From an uncultured Prevotellaceae bacterium (lineage in GTDB: Bacteria; Bacteroidota; Bacteroidia; Bacteroidales; Bacteroidaceae): 19,117 nucleotides of DNA. The translations under genes and the position numbers were made by a program. Location: positions 1-19,117 of the forward strand of contig CALGGJ010000076.1 in assembly GCA_937915745.1 (NCBI GenBank). Direction: 5' to 3'. Below are positions 7,345 through 14,389 of this stretch, in pieces. Below the pieces are notes generated by a model. It made no database searches and was not told the DNA's origin. It worked only from the letters and a program-made list of their open reading frames with translations. Position 1 is the stretch's first letter; every line of letters starts with the position of its first letter.

Positions 7345-7695
7345 ATGAATGCAAATCAAATCGAAATGTTCATGAAACAAAAAGGCAAGTATTTCGACAA
7401 GAAACAACACAAAGCCATCAGCGAACGACTCGAACGACTCACCCCAGAACACGATGCAGCCGTGCTTGCCACTAAATTCGTAAACCCAACCATGAACGAA
7501 TACGTTTCCATATTCTTCGGTGAATTCGGTGTTGACCGCTTCCTCATCGGCCAGATAGGCAAAGGCATAGGCAAACTGCTGCTGACCGCATGTTGCGGCA
7601 TCGGACTCATCTGGTGGGCAATCGACATGTTTGTCATCAACGGAGCTACAAAGAAAGCAAACCTTGAGAAACTATACAAGGCAATGGGCGACTAA
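7345..7695 (+). CDS. TM2-domain membrane protein
   Basis: The 116-residue protein has a charged, lysine-rich N-terminal part (1-45) and a TM2 domain at about 48-98. The domain signature is visible: a first hydrophobic segment with FFGEFGVDRFLIGQ, then GIGKLLLTACCGIGLIWWAIDMFVI as the second segment. TM2 proteins are small two-span membrane proteins found from bacteria to animals; their molecular role in bacteria is unknown. The gene has its own promoter and is followed by a strong hairpin at 7744-7786, so it is probably transcribed alone. Confidence 0.9.
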   Translation: MNANQIEMFMKQKGKYFDKKQHKAISERLERLTPEHDAAVLATKFVNPTMNEYVSIFFGEFGVDRFLIGQIGKGIGKLLLTACCGIGLIWWAIDMFVINGATKKANLEKLYKAMGD

Positions 7696-7743
7696 CACCT
7701 GCACTACACAGACAGTGACGCAACACACATAAACTAAAAATAC

Positions 7744-7786
7744 AATTGGCTATCCTGCATCTGACACCACTCCAGGATAGCCAATT
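7744..7786 (+). terminator. Perfect 14-bp stem-loop after the TM2-domain gene
   Basis: AATTGGCTATCCTG (7744-7757) pairs perfectly with CAGGATAGCCAATT (7773-7786) around a 15-base loop, 49 bases after the TM2 stop codon. The following bases, AACTTTAT, contain only a short T-run, so it may be an imperfect terminator or an mRNA 3' stabilising hairpin. It lies just outside the repeat element that begins at 7793. Confidence 0.65.
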
Positions 7787-7792
7787 AACTTT

Positions 7793-8058
7793 ATCCCAAA
7801 TCGGTCATTAGACTGTTTCGCGCTTTGAAAACTTTCGAATAAATTCAGACGTTTCCTCGCCAAGGCAAAATGCAAGCACTTTGCTCTTCTGGCTTAACGA
7901 AAACGTTCTTTTTGGCATCTTTTTCACGGCCTTTCAGTCACGACTGCGTCGTGACAATCCGTATTTTTTTGGGGAACCCCATTACTCCTTCAATGCCGCA
8001 AGAAACCTGCTTAAAAATCAACTTAAAATCATCAAAACGCTAATGACCGATTTGGGAT
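7793..8058. mobile_element. Candidate MITE-like element with perfect 19-bp inverted ends
   Basis: ATCCCAAATCGGTCATTAG at 7793-7811 and its exact reverse complement at 8040-8058 bound a 266-base segment in a gap with no convincing gene. The left end continues into 24 further bases (7812-7835) also present, inverted, at 13-36. The interior holds a hairpin, GTCACGAC-TGC-GTCGTGAC at 7937-7955, and the palindrome GGGGAACCCC at 7971-7980 after seven T. No transposase is encoded. No clear target-site duplication is seen, so the exact ends are uncertain. The structure fits a non-autonomous miniature element mobilised by an enzyme encoded elsewhere. Confidence 0.65.
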
Positions 8059-8080
8059 TATGTGACCACACTATGAGCAG

Positions 8081-8129
8081 TTAGAGGTTGGAGGTTAGAG
8101 CTAAGAGGTCAGAGCTAAGAGGTCAGAGC
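8081..8129. repeat. Heptamer tandem repeats, locus 1 (TTAGAGG type)
   Basis: Seven consecutive 7-base units fill 8081-8129: TTAGAGG, TTGGAGG, TTAGAGC, TAAGAGG, TCAGAGC, TAAGAGG, TCAGAGC. The last four form two exact 14-base copies. The array lies between the repeat element and the 3' end of the EamA gene. Confidence 0.8.
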
Positions 8130-8153
8130 GGAGAACCAGGGGTAAACGCCGGC

Positions 8154-9158
8154 TCATACAAAAAACAGTGCCACACCAGCCACACTGACGATGGCTCCGA
8201 CGACCTCGCGCCACGTCACCGGCTGACGGAACCACAGCCAAGCGGGCAGTATGATAAGCACAGGTGTGAGCGACATGATGGTTTGTGCCACTCCTGTGTT
8301 AGTGTATAGTGTGGCCATGAGACTGAGGCTCACCCCGACAAACGGACCGAAGATGGTAGCCAACAGTGCGAAGAGCATTGCGCGACGGTCGTGTACTGCT
8401 TGTCGGAACTTCGCACCGCCATGATGTGAAAACAGAAACAGCGCAACAGAAAAACCCACAATGCCCATCGTGGCTCGTATCATGGTCGAAGCAAAGGGCA
8501 TGACTACAGATAGCGAGAGGGGTATGACGGCATCGGGCCTGACAAACGACGTCATGTCGGTAATGCCATGAGCCATGATCGAGGCTTCGTAACAGGTCAT
8601 TCCCACCTTGCTCAGCACAAGACCAATGCCTTGACCCATACCTGCCCCGATACCGAAAAGCATACCCTTGACAGGCAATTCCGACTGCAGGGCAAAGTGT
8701 GAATGATGGTGTCGCAGGCCGTCGTCGTGCTTGCGGCTAAGCACCGACATAGATATGCCGACAATGGTGACAAACATACCGAGGAGCGCCAGCCACGTCA
8801 TCCGCTCGCCAAGCAAGAGCCAAGCCGTGACGGCAGCCGAAGGTGGAGCAAGGGTCATGAATAACTGTCCGAATCGCGAACCTATAAGTATGTAACAGCG
8901 GAACAGACAATAGTCGCCAAGCACATAACCCACAAAGCCCGACAGACACAACCACAGCCAAGTCCGTCCGTCGGCATAGAGCGGATAAGGCACACCGAGG
9001 GTAAGCCATAGTGTGAGACAGAGAAAAACAAGTGCCATACCTATGCGCACCACATTGAGCGGTAACGAACCTATACGTTTCGATGCAATCTCAGAGAAAA
9101 GGGCTGTCAGTGTCCACGACACAGCCACTACAAGCGAAATGGTTTCTCCTACATACAT
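8154..9158 (-). CDS. EamA/DMT-superfamily transporter
   Basis: This 334-residue protein has about ten membrane helices arranged as two homologous EamA halves, roughly 3-140 and 180-334. The middle linker near residues 140-155 is polar and histidine-rich (SRKHDDGLRHHHSH). Helices carry the small-residue and proline patterns of the drug/metabolite transporter superfamily, for example LVLSKVGM and LTPVLIILPAWLWFRQPVTWREVVGAI at the start of the last two helices. Members usually export amino acids, nucleosides or other metabolites from the cytoplasm; the substrate here cannot be predicted. The gene follows menA by 32 bases, a gap filled mostly by heptamer repeats, and is probably co-transcribed with it. 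Nothing in the sequence links its function to menaquinone. Confidence 0.9.
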   Translation of the reverse strand: MYVGETISLVVAVSWTLTALFSEIASKRIGSLPLNVVRIGMALVFLCLTLWLTLGVPYPLYADGRTWLWLCLSGFVGYVLGDYCLFRCYILIGSRFGQLFMTLAPPSAAVTAWLLLGERMTWLALLGMFVTIVGISMSVLSRKHDDGLRHHHSHFALQSELPVKGMLFGIGAGMGQGIGLVLSKVGMTCYEASIMAHGITDMTSFVRPDAVIPLSLSVVMPFASTMIRATMGIVGFSVALFLFSHHGGAKFRQAVHDRRAMLFALLATIFGPFVGVSLSLMATLYTNTGVAQTIMSLTPVLIILPAWLWFRQPVTWREVVGAIVSVAGVALFFV

Positions 9159-9163
9159 TGGGT

Positions 9164-9184
9164 TTAGCGGTTAGCGGTTGGAGA
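9164..9184. repeat. Heptamer repeats, locus 2 (TTAGCGG type)
   Basis: TTAGCGG at 9164-9170 is repeated exactly at 9171-9177 and followed by the related TTGGAGA (9178-9184). It lies in the 32-base gap between menA and the EamA gene, so it occupies most of the space where the downstream ribosome-binding region must be. Confidence 0.65.
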
Positions 9185-9190
9185 TGAATC

Positions 9191-10132
9191 CTAATTCAGG
9201 ATTATCGCCATACCTATGGTCAACAACACACCATATAGGAATATTGAGGCGGCTGTCAGACCAAGCACACTATTCAACTCGCTTCCTGTCAGATGTACCA
9301 TCTTAAGACAGACCCTGGTGTGAATGAAAGTATAAATCAATGGCAAGAGAGTTGCAAGCCCATCCCATGCGGCATAATTACTCACCTCTGCGTCTATAAG
9401 CTCCCATGCCGTGACAAGCATTGCAGCATTGGCCAATATTGAAGCTACGATACCACACATTACATAGGCCTTCAGGGTGGCATCCCGTCCAAAACGTACT
9501 GCAAGTGTGCGCTTGCCACTGATGCGGTCTGCATCTATATCACGATAATTATTTATAATGAGCAGGGTATCGGTCGCCACACCCATGCCCAATCCAGCCA
9601 GGGTGACGGGCAATGTCCATTGACCGTCGGTCAACACATAGTAGGTGAACCCTACCGGCACGATGCCGAAGAAGATGATGACCATGATGTCGCCCCATCC
9701 CATGTAACTGAGATGTGTGGTGTAAAGAAAACAGCCGGCCACACACAAGCCCCCTACTATCAGGAGTTCAGGGTGACCGGCATTGACCAAGATGAGCAGG
9801 CCCACCACACATGCCAGCAACGTGGTGAGCGCGATGGCGATGAGCATGGCCCATGGTGTGACCCACCCCTGTGCACATGCACGTTCAGGACCAAGACGGT
9901 CTTCACGGTCGGCACCCTTCCGGTAATCGTAGTAGTCGTTCACAAAGTTAGCATCAATCTGCATCACGACAGCAAACAGCAAACAAAGGGCAAACAGCTG
10001 GATGCTGAACGGCCAAGGCACCAGTGCTGCACCCACCAATACGGGGCTGACGGCTCCAGTAAGGGTCTTCGGACGCGAAGCGAGTATCCACGCTTTAAGC
10101 CCATTTGTAGTAACTCTGTTATTCAAATCCAT
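9191..10132 (-). CDS. menA: 1,4-dihydroxy-2-naphthoate polyprenyltransferase
   Basis: MenA is an inner-membrane UbiA-family prenyltransferase that joins a polyprenyl diphosphate to 1,4-dihydroxy-2-naphthoate, giving demethylmenaquinone. The 313 residues have about eight or nine membrane helices. Both aspartate-rich motifs are intact: NDYYDYRKGAD at 65-75 and NNYRDIDAD at 194-202, which bind the magnesium and diphosphate. The N-terminal WILASRPKTLTGAVSPVLVG (15-34) is characteristic of MenA rather than of other UbiA enzymes. Other men genes are not in the window. The product is the precursor of the menaquinol that cytochrome bd oxidises. The gene lies 88 bases after the MORN-protein gene and 32 bases before the EamA gene, in the same direction. 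Confidence 0.95.
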   Translation of the reverse strand: MDLNNRVTTNGLKAWILASRPKTLTGAVSPVLVGAALVPWPFSIQLFALCLLFAVVMQIDANFVNDYYDYRKGADREDRLGPERACAQGWVTPWAMLIAIALTTLLACVVGLLILVNAGHPELLIVGGLCVAGCFLYTTHLSYMGWGDIMVIIFFGIVPVGFTYYVLTDGQWTLPVTLAGLGMGVATDTLLIINNYRDIDADRISGKRTLAVRFGRDATLKAYVMCGIVASILANAAMLVTAWELIDAEVSNYAAWDGLATLLPLIYTFIHTRVCLKMVHLTGSELNSVLGLTAASIFLYGVLLTIGMAIILN

Positions 10133-10149
10133 AATGCAGTAAGTTTATG

Positions 10150-10191
10150 TTGGCGGATAGCGATTGGCGATTGGCAGATAGAGGTTAGCCT
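10150..10191. repeat. Heptamer repeats, locus 3 (TTGGCGA type)
   Basis: Six 7-base units in phase with the other two loci: TTGGCGG, ATAGCGA, TTGGCGA, TTGGCAG, ATAGAGG, TTAGCCT. GCGATTG is exactly repeated at 10160-10166 and 10167-10173. The array lies 17 bases upstream of the menA start codon, in the gap before the MORN-protein gene. Confidence 0.7.
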
Positions 10192-10220
10192 CCGACCACC
10201 ATCCGCCACACCCTCCGGCT

Positions 10221-10856
10221 CTACTCCTCATCCCAATACTGTATGGTCACCGTGTTACTTTCCTGCTTGAACAATGCACCATATCCAGCCTGCTTATTGT
10301 CTTTGTAGCGGCCGTAATAGAAATCGCCGTTAGAGTAGAAATATAGGCCATAGCCATTGCGTTTGTTGTCGGACGACTCGCCTACATACTCATCGCCATT
10401 GGGATATTTCAACACAAGGAACTTATTCTTCTCCCTCATCTCGGTCGATGGATTATACTTCGTATTGTCCTTCATGACGTAGAGGGGGTATCCCGTGTGA
10501 AGGTCGTAAGCGATATAATGGTCGTTGGTACCCACCTTAGCGATATCCGTGCCTTTCTTTATTCCGAAAGCCAAGTTGCCATTGCGGTAGAGTCCATATA
10601 CCTCACCATCCTGTGTGGTAAAGTATGAACCAAACCCATAGACGTTGCCTTCGGGCGATAACTGACCGAAATAATGTCCGTAGAGCGAATTCACAACTCC
10701 CGACACATAGTCTGTCACCTGATCGACAAACGCCGCCTCATACTCTACAGGAATCGAGGGATACTTATCGAGTTTCACAAACTGGGCACCTGCGCCCATC
10801 GAAATCACAAACACGGCAAGCATCACGACCTGCCTTTTCCTAATTCTAAATGTCAT
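10221..10856 (-). CDS. Exported MORN-repeat protein
   Basis: The chosen start (10856) gives 211 residues and is preferred over one 33 bases upstream because it follows AGGAG at a normal distance and lies about 14 bases after the predicted transcription start. The first 24 residues form a signal sequence with a basic N-terminus, a hydrophobic core and an end AGA before QF. Two clear MORN repeats occur at about 151-170 (YPNGDEYVGE...NGYG) and 174-193 (YSNGDFYYGR...AGYG), with more degenerate ones possible at 64-100. MORN repeats form beta-hairpin stacks that bind proteins or lipids. The function is unknown. It may be the first gene of the menA operon, though the 88-base gap with repeats leaves that open. 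Confidence 0.83.
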   Translation of the reverse strand: MTFRIRKRQVVMLAVFVISMGAGAQFVKLDKYPSIPVEYEAAFVDQVTDYVSGVVNSLYGHYFGQLSPEGNVYGFGSYFTTQDGEVYGLYRNGNLAFGIKKGTDIAKVGTNDHYIAYDLHTGYPLYVMKDNTKYNPSTEMREKNKFLVLKYPNGDEYVGESSDNKRNGYGLYFYSNGDFYYGRYKDNKQAGYGALFKQESNTVTIQYWDEE

Positions 10857-10876
10857 TATGCTCCTGTTTTGCGATG

Positions 10877-10905
10877 CAAAATTACACATAAAAACTGACG
10901 CACAA
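10877..10905 (-). promoter_or_regulatory. Promoter for the MORN-protein gene
   Basis: The minus strand reads TAATTTTG at 10884-10877, matching the -7 consensus, with TTG at 10905-10903, 18 bases upstream. The leader would be about 14 bases. Confidence 0.6.
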
Positions 10906-10980
10906 TCATTATTTAAGATAAAAGTTACTAATTAAATGATAAAAAAACTTAAAATACGTCTGTAGCATTAAACTTATTCG

Positions 10981-10988
10981 TAAATTTG
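10981..10988 (+). promoter_or_regulatory. Probable -7 element for the outer-membrane protein gene
   Basis: TAAATTTG matches the -7 consensus. The best upstream partner is TCTG at 10959-10962, an imperfect -33 element. The leader to the ATG at 11091 would be about 95 bases. Confidence 0.5.
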
Positions 10989-11090
10989 CACTCTCTAAAT
11001 CTGATGACATCATGACTAAGTGTGTCTCACAGCGCGAATCCAGACACAAATAACAGAGTACTCAATTTATAACAAAGCAGACAGAAGAAA

Positions 11091-14069
11091 ATGAAACAAG
11101 CAGCAGTGCTGGCCGCCATGCTACTCATGGCATGTCTTGGCATGTATGGTCAGAGCAAGTTCAATGTAAAAGGAACAGTTATCGACAAATCGAGCAACGA
11201 AGCCGTCATGTCGGCTACCGTACAAGCACTTGCATTGCCAGACAGCACATTCACGACAGGTGCCGTGACCGATGCAATGGGTGCATTCGAGCTGAAAGAC
11301 ATTAAGAAAGACCGCTATACACTGAAAATCACATACGTGGGATATGCCACAAAATATGTTGACCTTGACCTCAATACGCAGAAAAACAAGAAAGTAGAAC
11401 TGGGATACATCACACTCACCACAGACGCCGTCCTGCTTAAAAGTACCGAAATCACAGCCAATGCAGCCAAGGTACAGGTGTCGGGCGACTCGCTCGTTTA
11501 CAACGCATCAGCCTACCGTGTGCCCGAAGGCTCAACCCTCGAAGCACTTGTGAAGCAGCTGCCGGGTGCCAAGGTCGATAAAGACGGCAACATAACCATC
11601 AACGGCAAGACTGTGAGCAAGATACTGGTGGATGGCAAAGAGTTCTTCCTCAACGACAAAGAGGTGGCAATGAAGAACATACCTACCGAAATGATTGACC
11701 GCATCAAGTCTTACGACCGTAAGAGCGACTTGTCGCGAGTGACCGGCATTGACGACGGTGAAGAAGAGACGGTACTCGATCTCACGGTAAAGAAAGGCAT
11801 GATGAACGGCTGGTTCGGCAACGTGAACCTCGGTGGCGGAACACAAAACCGATACTCAGAACGTTTTAACATCAACCGCTTCAACGATAACGTCCAGGCT
11901 ACTCTGCTCGGCGGAGCCAACAATGTGGCCGATATGGGATTCGGTGGCGGCGGCGGTCGCTGGGGCGGCTGGGGCGGCCTGCGCAAGGGCAATGAGCTGG
12001 GTGGCAACTATGCTACTACAAGCGACAAGCTCGAGACAGGCGGAAGCATACGCTACAGATACGACGGGAGCGACAACCAGAACCGCTCGTCGAGCGAGAG
12101 CTTTGCTGCCACACGAGGCAGTTTCAGCGAAAGCCTGAGCAAGAGCTTGTCGTCGGGAGCAAGGGTGAATGGTAACTTCCGTCTGGAATGGAAGCCCGAC
12201 ACCATGACCAACATCATATTCAGGCCAAACATAAGCTACTCCAGAAACCGAGGATATTCAAACAGCAGCTCAGGTTCTTACGACTCTGACCCGAACCTCA
12301 TCGTCAGCGACGCACTTGCCTACAACGACGAGATATCACAGCTCTCGACCGGAGCCGCGACCGCATCTGCATCCGACATCGTGGCCAACCTACTGAATAT
12401 CGTAGTCAATACCAATACGAGCCGCAGCCAGTCGTATAGCAATAATACCAATGCGAATGCCATGCTGCAAATCAACCGCAAGTTCAACAGTCGCGGCCGT
12501 AATCTCACACTACGGTTCAACGGCGGATACACCGACGGCCACAGTCGCCAGCTGTCGGCTGCAAACATAACATACAACACACTCGGCACCAACCAGCAGA
12601 ACAACCGCTACTACCGGACACCGTCGAAAAGCCAGAACCTGAGTGCACAACTTACATATAGCGAGCCCATAGCCGACCGCACATACCTGCAGTTCAGCTA
12701 TCAGTTCAACTACAGCTACAACAAAAACAACCGTCAGGCATATATTTACGAATCGCAGGCCTACCAAGACCTGAGCAATGCCTTGCAGAAACACAGGTAC
12801 AACATTCCGGCGATACTTCGCTTTATGGAAGACATGCAGTATGTGCTCGACGGTACCGACTCGGTGGCCAACCGCCTTAGTCAGTATTCGGAGTATCGCA
12901 ACTACAACCAGACTATAAACATGAGCTACCGCAAGGTGCGCGACAGCTATAACTTCTCGATAGGTATCGATGCCATGCCGCGCCGTTCCACCCTCAACTA
13001 CAAGTACATGGGGTATGAATATCCAGAAGTGACGCGCAACACTTTCGACCTTGCACCACGCGTCAACCTGCGGTGGAATTTCGACAAGCAGACCAATCTT
13101 AATGTGAGATACAACGGCCGTACGTCGCAACCGTCGATGACCAATCTGCTTGATATACGCGATGACTCCGACCCCCTCAACATCACTCTTGGTAATACGG
13201 GGCTGAAACCGGCGTTCTCACACAACGTAAACGCAAACTTCAACACCTACAATGCCGACCGTCAGCAAGGTATCTATACATGGATTTACTTCTCGTCAAC
13301 ACATAACAGCATCAGCAACAAGACCACATACGATGCAAACGGTGTGCGAACCACACGTCCGATGAACATCAACGGCAACTGGAACACAGGCGGTGGAGCC
13401 GGCTTCAACACGGGATTGGGTGAGGAGAAAGCATTCAACATCGACATCGATGCCGACGCGAGCTTCAGCAACAACGTCGGGTTCTACAACAACATTACCA
13501 GCATTACCGACAATACAGACATCAAGTCGATAACCAAGGAATTGTCGCTTGGCAGCGGAATCGAACTATCCTATCGCAACGATATCGTATATGCGGCAGT
13601 CAACGGACATTTAGACTATTCTCATTCGAAGAACAATGTCAATATCATGGCAAATACCGACACCTACGATTTCTCCTACGGTGCCGAACTGGAACTGACC
13701 ATGCCTTGGGGTACGGAGCTCAACACCGACATAGGTATGAGCAGCCGTCGCGGCTATGCGCAGCGCGAAATGAACACCAACGAACTGCTGTGGAACGCAC
13801 AGCTGTCGCACTCATTCCTGCGTGGCAACGCACTTACCGTAATGCTTGAATGGAACGACATCCTGCGCGAGCAGACCAACATAAGCCGTAACATCACCGC
13901 CCTCATGCGCAGCGACTCGCGATACAATGCCATTTACTCCTACGGAATGCTGAGAGTGATATACAAGTTCAGCATCTTCGGCGGAAAGAATGCCATGGGT
14001 ACCGACAACGAGCGTTCTGCCGGATGGGGCAGAGGCTACGGAGGCGGATGGGGAGGCGGATGGAGATAA
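11091..14069 (+). CDS. Outer-membrane beta-barrel protein, TonB-dependent-receptor-like (CarboxypepD_reg and OMP_b-brl)
   Basis: The 992-residue protein starts with a signal sequence (about 1-21), then a carboxypeptidase-regulatory-like beta-sandwich (about 24-110). A plug-like region follows at about 130-235, containing the family pattern GDSLVYNASAYRVPEG (130-145), LVKQLPGA and ILVDGKEFF. The rest is a long beta-barrel with alternating aromatic and polar strands. It matches Bacteroidetes outer-membrane beta-barrel family proteins rather than SusC, and no SusD gene is nearby. Two Gly/Trp-rich segments stand out, at 283-296 and at 976-992, the second forming the extreme C-terminus after the probable last strand (YKFSIF). 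An LMAC at 12-15 resembles a lipobox, but a normal signal peptide is more usual for this family. It has its own promoter and terminator. Substrate is unknown. Confidence 0.88.
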   Translation: MKQAAVLAAMLLMACLGMYGQSKFNVKGTVIDKSSNEAVMSATVQALALPDSTFTTGAVTDAMGAFELKDIKKDRYTLKITYVGYATKYVDLDLNTQKNKKVELGYITLTTDAVLLKSTEITANAAKVQVSGDSLVYNASAYRVPEGSTLEALVKQLPGAKVDKDGNITINGKTVSKILVDGKEFFLNDKEVAMKNIPTEMIDRIKSYDRKSDLSRVTGIDDGEEETVLDLTVKKGMMNGWFGNVNLGGGTQNRYSERFNINRFNDNVQATLLGGANNVADMGFGGGGGRWGGWGGLRKGNELGGNYATTSDKLETGGSIRYRYDGSDNQNRSSSESFAATRGSFSESLSKSLSSGARVNGNFRLEWKPDTMTNIIFRPNISYSRNRGYSNSSSGSYDSDPNLIVSDALAYNDEISQLSTGAATASASDIVANLLNIVVNTNTSRSQSYSNNTNANAMLQINRKFNSRGRNLTLRFNGGYTDGHSRQLSAANITYNTLGTNQQNNRYYRTPSKSQNLSAQLTYSEPIADRTYLQFSYQFNYSYNKNNRQAYIYESQAYQDLSNALQKHRYNIPAILRFMEDMQYVLDGTDSVANRLSQYSEYRNYNQTINMSYRKVRDSYNFSIGIDAMPRRSTLNYKYMGYEYPEVTRNTFDLAPRVNLRWNFDKQTNLNVRYNGRTSQPSMTNLLDIRDDSDPLNITLGNTGLKPAFSHNVNANFNTYNADRQQGIYTWIYFSSTHNSISNKTTYDANGVRTTRPMNINGNWNTGGGAGFNTGLGEEKAFNIDIDADASFSNNVGFYNNITSITDNTDIKSITKELSLGSGIELSYRNDIVYAAVNGHLDYSHSKNNVNIMANTDTYDFSYGAELELTMPWGTELNTDIGMSSRRGYAQREMNTNELLWNAQLSHSFLRGNALTVMLEWNDILREQTNISRNITALMRSDSRYNAIYSYGMLRVIYKFSIFGGKNAMGTDNERSAGWGRGYGGGWGGGWR

Positions 14070-14088
14070 CGACATCCCCAAGATAACC

Positions 14089-14124
14089 AACCGTGGGTTC
14101 GCTCGGCGTCAACCCACGGTTTTT
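14089..14124 (+). terminator. Rho-independent terminator of the outer-membrane protein gene
   Basis: AACCGTGGGTT (14089-14099) pairs perfectly with AACCCACGGTT (14111-14121) around an 11-base loop and runs into TTTTT. It begins 20 bases after the stop codon. It separates this gene from the GH2 gene. Confidence 0.85.
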
Positions 14125-14164
14125 CGTTGTGCCAGGATTCCGCCTTACATACATCTGTTTCCGA

Positions 14165-14252
14165 GACTCCGCACTCACAAGGCTGCGACTCCGCACTCAC
14201 AAGACTGCGACTCCGCACTCACAAGGCTGCGACCGCGCACTCGCCGGCACAC
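14165..14252. repeat. 22-bp tandem repeat array 2
   Basis: Three near-identical units, GACTCCGCACTCACAAGGCTGC at 14165-14186, 14187-14208 (one base different) and 14209-14230, are followed by a degenerate fourth beginning GACCGCGCACTCGC (14231-14252). The period and core (GACTsCGCACTCrCAAGG) are those of the array at 5223-5332. It lies between the terminator of the outer-membrane protein gene and the promoter of the GH2 gene. No other gene is seen in the 320-base gap 14070-14389. Confidence 0.85.
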
Positions 14253-14346
14253 TTGGTTTGCGTAAAAAAACATAGATAAAACACTTCTTTTCACAAAGAC
14301 ACGCTGTTTTTCCTGCATGATGATGGTGGGTTTCGCGTTTTTTTTT

Positions 14347-14354
14347 TAATTTTG
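14347..14354 (+). promoter_or_regulatory. Probable -7 element for the GH2 gene
   Basis: TAATTTTG matches the -7 consensus and lies after a run of ten T, 35 bases before the ATG at 14390. No good -33 element is seen at the right distance. Confidence 0.5.
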
Positions 14355-14389
14355 CAGTCGAATATCAATAAAACAAAAACATCTTACTT

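Noticed and set aside
7881..8084. 67-residue reading frame within the 266-bp element
   Set aside because: It runs through the palindromes and the right inverted end and shares only the LMTDLG translation of that end with another frame at the window start. It is a by-product of the repeat, not a gene.
8081..8129. Telomere-like or phage-end repeats (TTAGGG resemblance)
   Set aside because: The units are TTAGAGG-type heptamers in a short internal array between ordinary genes, with no sign of a linear end.
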